Shown piece after piece: positions 9,800 to 18,056 of a stretch of 64,000 bases of DNA. The stretch is from Candidatus Melainabacteria bacterium (lineage in GTDB: Bacteria > Cyanobacteriota > Vampirovibrionia > 2-02-FULL-35-15): positions 62,001 to 126,000 of the forward strand of contig JAHFBF010000003.1 in NCBI GenBank assembly GCA_023250195.1. The letters run 5' to 3'. Position 1 is the stretch's first letter. Each line of letters begins with the position of its first letter. Both the position numbers and the translations under genes were made by a program. The notes beneath the pieces were generated by a model. That model was not told where the DNA came from and searched no databases. It worked only from the letters and a program-made list of their open reading frames with translations.

Positions 9800-10343
9800 A
9801 GAATTCTTTATGAAAAAGCTTAAGTGCAAGTTTGATAGTTGTTGCGAAGAGTATACCTGGGAAATAGGTAAACAAATAAGGAATAAAAAAATGCAAAATA
9901 CAACAAATGAAAAAAGATACTCAGTAGAGTTAGTCCTTGACGAGTATCGTGGTTATCTTGGTGTTCCTGTATATCTTTATAAGGGAGGTTTTATGAATGT
10001 AGAAGATCTCCGAAAGATCACCAATGATCTAGATGAGATAAATGATGAAAATGAAATGCTGCATCCTCGGCTGACAGCACAATATTTGTTTTCTGCAAAA
10101 GAAATAAATGAACTGAAAGCTTATTTTGGATCTAAAAAAGGGGTAAAGCTTGTAACAGATGAGATCCCATTGCCAATTAAGCTAAAAGGAATTGTGAGTT
10201 ATGAAGAAATAGCTGGCGGTACATATAAGGATCCATTAGTTGATGTGTTCATATATCGTGATGAGTATAATATCTTAAGCTTTGAACTTAAAGGGTATTC
10301 TGACCTTGAAGTAAGGAATGCTTTAACTCTGGAGGTGAGTTGA
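9780..10343 (+). CDS. Hypothetical protein (SCCxEYTxEIGKQ module)
   Basis: ORF; N-terminal module shared with the C-terminus of the 9026-9418 product. Confidence 0.5.
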   Translation: MNLRRYKEFFMKKLKCKFDSCCEEYTWEIGKQIRNKKMQNTTNEKRYSVELVLDEYRGYLGVPVYLYKGGFMNVEDLRKITNDLDEINDENEMLHPRLTAQYLFSAKEINELKAYFGSKKGVKLVTDEIPLPIKLKGIVSYEEIAGGTYKDPLVDVFIYRDEYNILSFELKGYSDLEVRNALTLEVS

Positions 10344-10464
10344 CATATGACTGAATAAAAAACCCTGCTTTAGTTTAGAAAACAGGGGTAAAACCTAGAT
10401 TAGTTTTTTACATTCAAAATAATTTTATCAAGGTTTTGCCTCAAATGACATAGGAGGTAAAAAC

Positions 10465-10638
10465 ATGGCTAAAAGCTATGATAGGGCTTTTTTGTGCCTA
10501 TACACAAACAAAAATAGAAATCAAATAAATGCTTGCATATCTGGGAGTAATAGTGAAATTAATTTAATCCTTATTAAATTTCTTAAAAAGTGTTCTCCAA
10601 AAGAGCAAAAAAACATTCACTGGAAAGTGATTGTATAA
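10465..10638 (+). CDS. Small hypothetical protein (57 aa)
   Basis: ATG preceded by TAGGAGGT: MAKSYDRAFLCLYTNKNRNQINACISG... Confidence 0.5.
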   Translation: MAKSYDRAFLCLYTNKNRNQINACISGSNSEINLILIKFLKKCSPKEQKNIHWKVIV

Positions 10639-10725
10639 ACTCATGCTTTTGTCAGATAAAGACAAAAAAGAGAGCTTTGCAATTGCACCTATTCTAAGAA
10701 GTGAAAACTAAGAGGTAACTATTAA

Positions 10726-10893
10726 TTGCAAATCCCAAGTGAACAGCTTGAGAAGTTTAAGTTAATTATGAAAGAGAACGGAATTAACTTAACAGATGAG
10801 CAAGCTCGTGAAGAAGGCTTAAAGTTGCTTACCTTTTTTAAAGCAATTTACAGGCAAATTTCAGTAGAGGAGTATGAGCAATATAAAAAGTAA
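10726..10893 (+). CDS. Small hypothetical protein (55 aa), upstream of primase
   Basis: TTG start; QIPSEQLEKFKLIMKENGINLTDEQAREEGLKLLTFFKAIYRQISVEEYEQYKK. Confidence 0.45.
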   Translation: MQIPSEQLEKFKLIMKENGINLTDEQAREEGLKLLTFFKAIYRQISVEEYEQYKK

Positions 10894-10901
10894 AAGGGGA
10901 A

Positions 10902-13142
10902 ATGAAGATGAAAATTAATCCAAAAGAATACTTAAACAAAAAAGGAATTCAATATAAAGAAGTAAATGGAGAGCTAGCTATAGCTTGTCCATTTGGATGT
11001 GATGATGACAGCAGACCAAATGAGAGACATTTTTATATGTGTGCTCAGACTGGAGTTTACAACTGTAAAAAATGTAATGCAAAAGGTAATTTAATAACTT
11101 TAGCAAAACACTTTGGAGATGATTTAAAGCCTAGAAATAATAATCCTGTCAAAAAAAAGGCTGTTGTTAAACCAGAAACTATTACATCTGAACAAGTCGA
11201 TAAGTGGCATAATGCTTTAACTAAAGAAGTAAGAAAATATTTAAATGACAGAGGTATTCCTGATGACCTAATAAATAGATTTAAACTCGGTCAGGGTAAT
11301 GTCCATGGCAAACCATGGATAACTATTCCAGTAAAAGATTTAGATGGTAATTATGTTCTTATAAAGCTTAGAAAACTACCAAATAATAATTTAGATAGCC
11401 CTAAAATGCTTGTACATCCTAAAGGGGCTGGACACTATTTATATAACATTGAAGCTATTAAAGAAAACTCAGAACTTGTAATCTGTGAGGGAGAGTTTGA
11501 TTGTTTAGTATTACTAAGTCATGGAATACCTGCTATTACTTCAACCGGTGGTTGCAGTACCTTTAAAGAAGAATGGCTTGAATATATTAAAGGGCTTGAT
11601 AAGGTAACTGTTTCCTTTGATAAAGATGACCCAGGTAAAAAAGCAGCTTTAGAACTAGTAAAAAGATTAATTGATTTAGATTCACCTGAAGTATTTAAAA
11701 TTGACCTGCCAGAAAACATGAAAGAAGGTCATAAAGATATAACTGACTTTTTTATTAAAGAGGGTAGGACTAAAGAAGAATTTCTTTCTTTGTCTAAAAC
11801 AATAGTTCTTTTTGAAGATGTAAATAGAGTGAAAGAGGTAAAAAATCCAAAGAATAAAATTACATTCTTAGAATGGAAAAATACCATAAACTCAAACTTT
11901 CCAGACTGTGCATTTGCAGCGGAAGTTATACTTTCTATAGTCTGTCAGTTACTTCTAAACGACGTAAGAAACCCATTCGCACTGGTTTTAATAGATGTAC
12001 CTTCAGCAGGAAAAACAATTACAATTAACTTTTTTGCTGATATAAAAGACTTAGCTTATTCAACAGATAAATTTACACCTGCTTCCTTTGTTTCAAATGC
12101 AAGTAATGTAAGCAAGGAAAAGCTTAAAGAGATAGACCTTTTACCCAGAATAAGATATAAACTCTTTTTAGTTAGAGATTTAGCACCACTTTTTGGTGAA
12201 AGAGATGATGACCTCCTTAAAAGCCTTGGACTTTTAACTAGAATCTTAGATGGTGAAGGATTACAAACGGAAAGTGGTGTTCACGGGCATCGTGAATACG
12301 TGGGTGATTATCTATTTATGCTTGTAGCCGCTTCTACACCCATACAACCAAGAGTTTGGAAAACAATGGGTAATTTAGGAGCTAGGCTTTTCTTTTTAAA
12401 TATGCATTCAAAAGATAAGTCTGAATCAGAATTAGCTAATCAGGTACTTGGTAATTCTTACAAAATTAAAGAGAAGAAATGTCAGGAAGTCACTAAGGAC
12501 TTTCTTTACGGACTTTGGAATAAATATCCAAAAGGTATTGATTGGGATAAATCAAAAGAAGATATTGAGAATGTAAAGATTATTGCCAGATGTGCAATTC
12601 TCCTTTCTAAACTTAGAGGGACTATAAATATATGGAAGGATAGCTCACAAAGTGGTGAAGCCTATGATCATACTAATGTAGTTATTGAAAAACCAGATAG
12701 AATAAACCTGCTTTTATATAACCTTTGCAGGAGTCATGCTTTAGCGTGTGGAAGAACTTATATTAACCATGAGGACTTGAAACTTGCAATAGAAATAACT
12801 ATTGATAGTGCTCCAAACGTAAGAGCAAATTTAATAAGAAAATTACTTGAAAAGGAAGGGGAACTTAAAACCACACAAATAGAAGTAACTCTTAAATGTT
12901 CCAAGCCTACAGCTTTAAAAGAAATGGAAAAGTTAAGGCTTTTGGGTGTAGTTTATGTAAAGGATTTAAGCCTTCTTGATGATTCTGAAAAAGAAATAAA
13001 ACTTATTTCAGAGCTTGAATGGTTTTTAAGTGAGGAATGCAGGAAGATTAGAGGATTGCCTTTACCAGAAAGACAGTACACACTATCAGATTTAGTTAAT
13101 CAGGACCGATTAAGTGAATCTGACACTGTAGCAGGTACATAA
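10902..13142 (+). CDS. Mobile-element primase-helicase (CHC2 zinc finger + Toprim + AAA helicase + C-terminal wHTH)
   Basis: CPFGCDDDS...YNCKKCNAKGNLITL zinc finger; LVICEGEFDCL...VSFDKDDPGKKAA Toprim; VLIDVPSAGKTI Walker A. Confidence 0.8.
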   Translation: MKMKINPKEYLNKKGIQYKEVNGELAIACPFGCDDDSRPNERHFYMCAQTGVYNCKKCNAKGNLITLAKHFGDDLKPRNNNPVKKKAVVKPETITSEQVDKWHNALTKEVRKYLNDRGIPDDLINRFKLGQGNVHGKPWITIPVKDLDGNYVLIKLRKLPNNNLDSPKMLVHPKGAGHYLYNIEAIKENSELVICEGEFDCLVLLSHGIPAITSTGGCSTFKEEWLEYIKGLDKVTVSFDKDDPGKKAALELVKRLIDLDSPEVFKIDLPENMKEGHKDITDFFIKEGRTKEEFLSLSKTIVLFEDVNRVKEVKNPKNKITFLEWKNTINSNFPDCAFAAEVILSIVCQLLLNDVRNPFALVLIDVPSAGKTITINFFADIKDLAYSTDKFTPASFVSNASNVSKEKLKEIDLLPRIRYKLFLVRDLAPLFGERDDDLLKSLGLLTRILDGEGLQTESGVHGHREYVGDYLFMLVAASTPIQPRVWKTMGNLGARLFFLNMHSKDKSESELANQVLGNSYKIKEKKCQEVTKDFLYGLWNKYPKGIDWDKSKEDIENVKIIARCAILLSKLRGTINIWKDSSQSGEAYDHTNVVIEKPDRINLLLYNLCRSHALACGRTYINHEDLKLAIEITIDSAPNVRANLIRKLLEKEGELKTTQIEVTLKCSKPTALKEMEKLRLLGVVYVKDLSLLDDSEKEIKLISELEWFLSEECRKIRGLPLPERQYTLSDLVNQDRLSESDTVAGT

Positions 13143-13335
13143 GCTAAACATAGGTATAAGTGAGGTTATTAATATGGATCTAGAAAAAATAGATAAAAGA
13201 TGTAAATCAACAAAGTTAAACGGTACAAAGCGTAATAGCGATAAAAAGCTGCATAGAATAGTTTAAAACGGACTAATTGTTGAAAACAGCACCACATGCA
13301 GGTTTCATAGGTTGTAGAGATTTATAATATTTATT

Positions 13336-15012
13336 ATGAATAAAAAAGAAAAACCAATTAAATACATTCTATATGCCAGAAAATCTACTGAATCAGAAGA
13401 TAAACAGGTTCAATCTATTGAAGATCAAGTAAATAAAATGACTGAAATGGCTCAGCAGAAGGGTTTACAAATTATAGATGTATTGTGGGAAACCAAGTCA
13501 GCTAAAACCCCTTTTAAAAGAGATAAGTTTAATGAACTAATTAAAAGAGTTAAAGCAGGTGAAGCTGATGGGATACTAACATGGGCGATTAATAGGCTTT
13601 CAAGAAATGCCTTTGAGACGGGAGTGATACATCAGATGTTACAGGATGGAATCATTAAGTCTATATGGACATGCACTGGAGAACATAAATCAGGGGATAA
13701 CGTTTTAATTTTTTATATGCTCGGTGGTATGGCAAACCTGGACATTCAAATTACTAGCATTAGTACAAAACGTGGGTTAGAAAGTAAGATTGAAAAAGGT
13801 TGGCTACCTACTATTGCACCTATTGGGTATTTGAATAATAAGTTTAAAGACAAGGGAGAAAAGGATATTGTAAAAGATCCTGAACGATTTTCCATAGTTA
13901 GAAAAATGTGGGACTTAATGCTTACAGGAAATTATACAGTGCCACATATACTTAATATTGCCTATGAGAATTGGGGACTAAGAACAGTTAAAAGAAAAAG
14001 AATTGGTGGAACTAAACTTTCTAAATCAGGCTTATATAAAATCTTTACTAATCCGTTTTATGCAGGAATACTTGAATGGAAAGGGGAAAGATACCCTAAT
14101 CCAGGTAAGCATGAATCTATGATTACTCTTGAGGAGTTTTATAGAGTCCAGTTTATATTAGGTAAAAGAGGCAAGCCTAGAGTAACAAAACATCAACATA
14201 AATATAATGGTGTTCTTAAGTGTGCTGAATGTGGTTGTAGTTTCACTGGTGATCTAAAAAGAAAATATGCAAAGACTACAGGTAAATTAACTGAGTACAT
14301 ATTCTATAAATGCACTAAGAAGAAGCCTAACTATGATTGTCAAAACAGAAAGCATATAAGACAAGAAAAAATGGAAATGCAGATACAAGAAGCATTAAAC
14401 AATCTTTCTTTGATTCCTGACTTGTGTAAATGGTCTATTGAAACTTTAAAAATGACTAATGAAAAAGAGTTCGAAGAAAGGGAAGATATTCATAAGAGTT
14501 TAAATAGTGCCATTATTAATACTCAAAAACAATTAGATAATTTATTACAACTTAGAATAAGTGAATTAATTACAGATGAAGAATATAAGGGAAAAAGAGC
14601 TACACTTCAGGATGAGCTGTTTAGACTTAGGGAAAATTTAAGAGGTACAGAAGAAAGAGCTGATAAGTATCATCAGTTAGTCGAGGACGCTTTTGATTAT
14701 GTTACTTATGCAAAAGTCTGGTTTGATAAAGGTACTTACGAAGAGAAGAGATCAATAATGTCAACGTTAGGGTCGAACTTTTTGATAAACATTGGGGAAC
14801 TGCTAGTAACTAACAAAAATTGGATAGATTTGATTAAAGAGAAGTATGCTCCGGTAACGGATGAATATCGAAGGATCGAACTGGCTCATTCTGACAAATA
14901 CTTAACCGAAAATGAAAAACGGGAGCTTTTTGCTCCCGTAATTTCTAAACTCCTCCCAGGAGTGGGATCGAACCACCGACCAATCGGTTACTATCTGACT
15001 TCAATTTCTTGA
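13336..15012 (+). CDS. Large serine recombinase / integrase
   Basis: YILYARKSTESEDKQVQSIEDQ resolvase N-terminus, GMANLDIQITSISTKRGLESK, recombinase zinc beta ribbon LKCAECGCSFTG..YKCTKKKPNYDC; C-terminal residues encoded antisense to tRNA-Asn. Confidence 0.93.
   Translation: MNKKEKPIKYILYARKSTESEDKQVQSIEDQVNKMTEMAQQKGLQIIDVLWETKSAKTPFKRDKFNELIKRVKAGEADGILTWAINRLSRNAFETGVIHQMLQDGIIKSIWTCTGEHKSGDNVLIFYMLGGMANLDIQITSISTKRGLESKIEKGWLPTIAPIGYLNNKFKDKGEKDIVKDPERFSIVRKMWDLMLTGNYTVPHILNIAYENWGLRTVKRKRIGGTKLSKSGLYKIFTNPFYAGILEWKGERYPNPGKHESMITLEEFYRVQFILGKRGKPRVTKHQHKYNGVLKCAECGCSFTGDLKRKYAKTTGKLTEYIFYKCTKKKPNYDCQNRKHIRQEKMEMQIQEALNNLSLIPDLCKWSIETLKMTNEKEFEEREDIHKSLNSAIINTQKQLDNLLQLRISELITDEEYKGKRATLQDELFRLRENLRGTEERADKYHQLVEDAFDYVTYAKVWFDKGTYEEKRSIMSTLGSNFLINIGELLVTNKNWIDLIKEKYAPVTDEYRRIELAHSDKYLTENEKRELFAPVISKLLPGVGSNHRPIGYYLTSIS
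14920..14938 (-). terminator. Intrinsic terminator of tRNA-Asn
   Basis: CGGGAGC-AAAAA-GCTCCCG followed by TTTTTC on the minus strand, 15 bp past the tRNA 3' end; embedded in the integrase ORF. Confidence 0.8.
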
Positions 15013-15232
15013 AGAGTCGGACTTTCTCTTTATCCTCGACTTGACGTTAGGATAGTGGGTGTAAAGTCTCTGCACTTATCTAAGTTTTCTAAACTTAAAC
15101 TAGCTCAGGATTGCCTTTTACATTTCTGTAGTTAAGGGTTCCCTGAATTAGCCCACTTTTCACCACAATGTTTCCATTATGGGCTGCTAACTATGTTTAC
15201 AGCCGATCGCTCTACCGCTGAGCTACCTGGGA
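14953..15232 (-). tRNA. tRNA-Asn(GUU), split by a group I intron (exons 15232-15199 and 14990-14953)
   Basis: Spliced: TCCCAGGTAGCTCAGCGGTAGAGCGATCGGCTGTTAACCGATTGGTCGGTGGTTCGATCCCACTCCTGGGAG; full cloverleaf, anticodon GTT, CCA not encoded. Confidence 0.95.
14991..15198 (-). ncRNA. Group I self-splicing intron (compact, subgroup IC3-like) in tRNA-Asn anticodon
   Basis: P1: exon GGCUGU with IGS GCAGCC (U.G at splice site); P2 CCATAATG-GAAA-CATTGTGG; P3 GTGGG/CCCAC; P4 TTCAGG/CCTGAG; conserved GGCAATCCTGAGC and GTGCAGAGACT; P7 AGACTTT/AAAGTC; P8 ATCCT/AGGAT; P9 CTTCAA-GAAA-TTGAAG; terminal G. Confidence 0.95.
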
Positions 15233-15382
15233 ATAATTTTGGATCAGAATCCATACGACAATTTATCATTGTCAATCGATTATGATAGCGTACTTTGAAA
15301 TCAATGTCATCTGTTTGTTTAATGCTATTGCTTAAATGACTAGAATGCTGATTACTCTCATTTATAATAGGGGGTAAGACAT

Positions 15383-15790
15383 ATGAGAAAGAATAAAAAA
15401 AACAACCTGCCCAAAATAAAAATCGGTACAGATATCTGCCAGATAAACAGAGTGAGCTCTGTGTATAAAAGATATGGAAAAAGGTTTTTAAAAAGGATTC
15501 TAACTGAAAATGAAATTAAATATGTTATTTCAAATAGAAAAAATTTAATCAGTCGTTTGGCCGGAAGATATGTAGCAAAAGAAGCTACTTCAAAAGTTTT
15601 AGGCACAGGTTTAAGAGGAGTATATTTTAAAGAAATTGAAGTCTTAAGAGAATCCTCAGGGGCTCCAAAAATCATTTTGCATAAAAGAGCGAAATTAAAA
15701 GCTAAAGAAAAAGGATTGACTAATTTTGAGGTTTCTATTTCACATGAGAGGGACTTTGCTATTGCTATTGTTGTTGGCATAGGAAGCTAA
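15383..15790 (+). CDS. acpS: Holo-[acyl-carrier-protein] synthase
   Basis: KIGTDICQINRV...FLKRILTENEI...RLAGRYVAKEATSKVLGTGLRG...VSISHERDFAIAIVV. Confidence 0.9.
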   Translation: MRKNKKNNLPKIKIGTDICQINRVSSVYKRYGKRFLKRILTENEIKYVISNRKNLISRLAGRYVAKEATSKVLGTGLRGVYFKEIEVLRESSGAPKIILHKRAKLKAKEKGLTNFEVSISHERDFAIAIVVGIGS

Positions 15791-15940
15791 AATCCTTTTT
15801 GCAATAGCTTCATTTGCACAGGGGATCTTTATTTGTTTATTTATTGTTTGAATTACTATAAAGAAAGGGAATCCTTTTAATTGATTTTTATTTGTATTAT
15901 CTTGTCTTTGTTCTGGGTTTAATAAACTTAGATTTTCCAT
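15740..15940 (-). CDS. Possible small protein overlapping acpS 3' end
   Basis: 66-aa ORF only; weak RBS. Confidence 0.25.
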   Translation of the reverse strand: MENLSLLNPEQRQDNTNKNQLKGFPFFIVIQTINKQIKIPCANEAIAKRILASYANNNSNSKVPLM

Positions 15941-16153
15941 AAATACTACTTACTTTGTATCTTCATTGATACAATAAAATTATCAATCTTAGTCATAAAA
16001 AACAATTCTTGACAATAAAGAAACTTTTTGCAGCCTTGCATTTGTAAGCTTTTTTAACTGTACAATCTGTTATTTCTTCAAAAATTTGACAGGTTCTTGA
16101 CATAGACCTGTTATGCAAGGTTACAATTATAAAGCGGTTATAAAGGAATAATT

Positions 16154-16447
16154 ATGATTCTTGAAGAATTTGTAAGCTACTATCACAAAAACAAAAATAA
16201 AAAAAAGCAAGTAAAAGAAGTACTTTTAAACTGGCTGAAGATAGAGCTTTCTAATTTCCCACAAAATAATTATCAAAAAGTCTTACATAATGAATTGATT
16301 CTTATGGAAGATGACAGTGTTGTACCTAAGAATAAACAGGGAGAAAATCTTTTAAATTCATTAATCAGAATCACAACAATTTTAGAAGAAAAAGAATTTG
16401 AATCCTGGACAAACAATGTGAAGCCTAAGGATTTTTTACATGCCTAA
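16154..16447 (+). CDS. Hypothetical protein
   Basis: ORF overlapping start of the epimerase; promoter-like TTGACA upstream. Confidence 0.55.
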   Translation: MILEEFVSYYHKNKNKKKQVKEVLLNWLKIELSNFPQNNYQKVLHNELILMEDDSVVPKNKQGENLLNSLIRITTILEEKEFESWTNNVKPKDFLHA

Positions 16448-17453
16448 TAATTCAGAGAGTAGAGATCAGAGAGCAGAGATCAGAAATACAAAGATATTAG
16501 TTACGGGGTTTGCGGGATTTATAGGAAGCCATTTAACTGAAAGGCTTTTAAGTGACGGATGTACAATAATTGGAATTGATGATTTTAATGACTACTATAA
16601 TTCGAAAATAAAAGAAAGAAATATTTTTTCGTTTAAAGACAACAAGAACTTTTTTTTTAACAAAGTTGATATAAGAGATAAAGATTCAGTCAATGGAATC
16701 TTTGTACAGCATAAGCCTGATATTATGATTCATTTGGCTGCAAGAGCTGGTGTCAGGCCGTCGCTCCAACTCCCCCTTTTGTATGAAGAAGTAAATGTTC
16801 TTGGTACTTTAAATCTTTTGGAAGCTGCAAGAAACAATGGTTGCAGCAAAATTATATTTGGATCAAGCAGCTCTGTTTATGGGGAATGTAAAAATATTCC
16901 ATTTAAGGAGACTGAACTGGATTTAAAGCCGATTTCACCTTATGGTGTAAGCAAACTAACCGGTGAAAAATATTGTCAGGCATATAATCATCTTTATAAA
17001 ATCCCAATAATCTGTCTCAGATTTTTTACTGTCTATGGACCAAGACAAAGACCGGACCTGGCTATTCATAAGTTTACAAAATTAATAGAAGAAGGGAAAC
17101 CTGTTCCTGTTTTTGGAGATGGAATGTATAAAAGAGATTTTACTTATATTACAGAAATTATAGATGGGATAATAAGTTCAATTAATTATAATAAAACAAA
17201 TTTTGAAATATTTAATTTAGGTGAATCGCATACTACGACAGTGGTTGATCTTGTAAAACTTATAGAAAGTGCAACAGGCAAAAAAGCAGTTATCGACTGG
17301 CAGCCGCTGCAGGCTGGTGATGTCCCGCTTACATATGCTGATGTAAGTAAAGCTGAAAAACTTTTAGGATATAAGCCAGGAACAAAGCCGGAAGATGGGA
17401 TTAAAAAGTTTGTAGATTGGTATAGAAAAAGTTTGGCTCTTTTGATGATTTAA
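16440..17453 (+). CDS. NAD-dependent epimerase (UDP-glucuronate/UDP-glucose 4-epimerase-like)
   Basis: ILVTGFAGFIGSHLTERLL Rossmann motif, SSSVYGE...SPYGVSKLTGE. Confidence 0.9.
   Translation: MPNNSESRDQRAEIRNTKILVTGFAGFIGSHLTERLLSDGCTIIGIDDFNDYYNSKIKERNIFSFKDNKNFFFNKVDIRDKDSVNGIFVQHKPDIMIHLAARAGVRPSLQLPLLYEEVNVLGTLNLLEAARNNGCSKIIFGSSSSVYGECKNIPFKETELDLKPISPYGVSKLTGEKYCQAYNHLYKIPIICLRFFTVYGPRQRPDLAIHKFTKLIEEGKPVPVFGDGMYKRDFTYITEIIDGIISSINYNKTNFEIFNLGESHTTTVVDLVKLIESATGKKAVIDWQPLQAGDVPLTYADVSKAEKLLGYKPGTKPEDGIKKFVDWYRKSLALLMI
16453..16486. repeat. AGAGATCAG repeat tract coding ESRDQRAEIRN
   Basis: Same family at 21317, 25339 and 34361. Confidence 0.75.
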
Positions 17454-17456
17454 ATA

Positions 17457-18002
17457 TTAGTCTTTATGGGCACAGATAGAAAATTTGCCCTCAGTTGTAG
17501 AGTATCTGTTTCCTGCAATATCTTTATACCTGAGTTTTATATGATTTTTTTTAGGTGTTTTGATCCTGTCTAATTCCGAAAAGATTGCATAGATTTTATC
17601 ATCAGGTTTTATCCAGCCCCATTTAGCTGCACAGTCTATCTTGTGTCTTTCAGCCTGAGCTATGTCATGGAAAAAATGAAGTCTGTATTTATACCCATCT
17701 TCTATAATTTCTCCGCTAAGATCTTTTGCAATGTTTTTTAAAACAATAAATTCCAATAAATGTTTTTTCTTTAACTCATTCAAATCTTTATAATCTTTTT
17801 CACCAAGAGGAGAAAGTCCTTCCCAGTCCCTGCTTTCATTTCGCAGGATAACAGGTCTTAAAAATGCATTAGCTTGAAGATCTGTAAGTTTTTTATTTAT
17901 TGAAACCTGTGCTATTCCAACAAGTATTGCAATTGAGACAGTGATTACTCCTAGTATCAAAGAAAAAAAATGATAAATCTCCTGCTTTACGATAAGTATC
18001 AT
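17457..18002 (-). CDS. Hypothetical membrane-anchored protein
   Basis: N-terminal TM segment HFFSLILGVITVSIAILVGIAQV. Confidence 0.6.
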   Translation of the reverse strand: MILIVKQEIYHFFSLILGVITVSIAILVGIAQVSINKKLTDLQANAFLRPVILRNESRDWEGLSPLGEKDYKDLNELKKKHLLEFIVLKNIAKDLSGEIIEDGYKYRLHFFHDIAQAERHKIDCAAKWGWIKPDDKIYAIFSELDRIKTPKKNHIKLRYKDIAGNRYSTTEGKFSICAHKD

Positions 18003-18011
18003 ATTGATTAC

Positions 18012-18041
18012 AAAACAAGCAGGCTTTTGCCTGCTTGTTTT
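18012..18041. terminator. Bidirectional intrinsic terminator downstream of recA
   Basis: AAAACAAGCAGGC-TTTT-GCCTGCTTGTTTT. Confidence 0.8.
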
Positions 18042-18056
18042 CCTTTTCTTATTTTT

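Larger units (their letters stand above)
1..14990. mobile_element. Integrative element with serine integrase at its right end adjoining tRNA-Asn; left boundary not seen
   Basis: Integrase + primase-helicase + RM + orphan small genes abutting a tRNA; no second tRNA-like att repeat found in the window. Confidence 0.6.

Noticed and set aside
10358-10385. CCCTG...CAGGG hairpin after 10343
   Set aside because: Loop long and U-tract weak; terminator call not supported.
16089-16111. ACAGGT-N11-ACCTGT inverted repeat with TTGACA before the 16154 gene
   Set aside because: Plausible promoter region but short arms and single occurrence; not reported as a feature.
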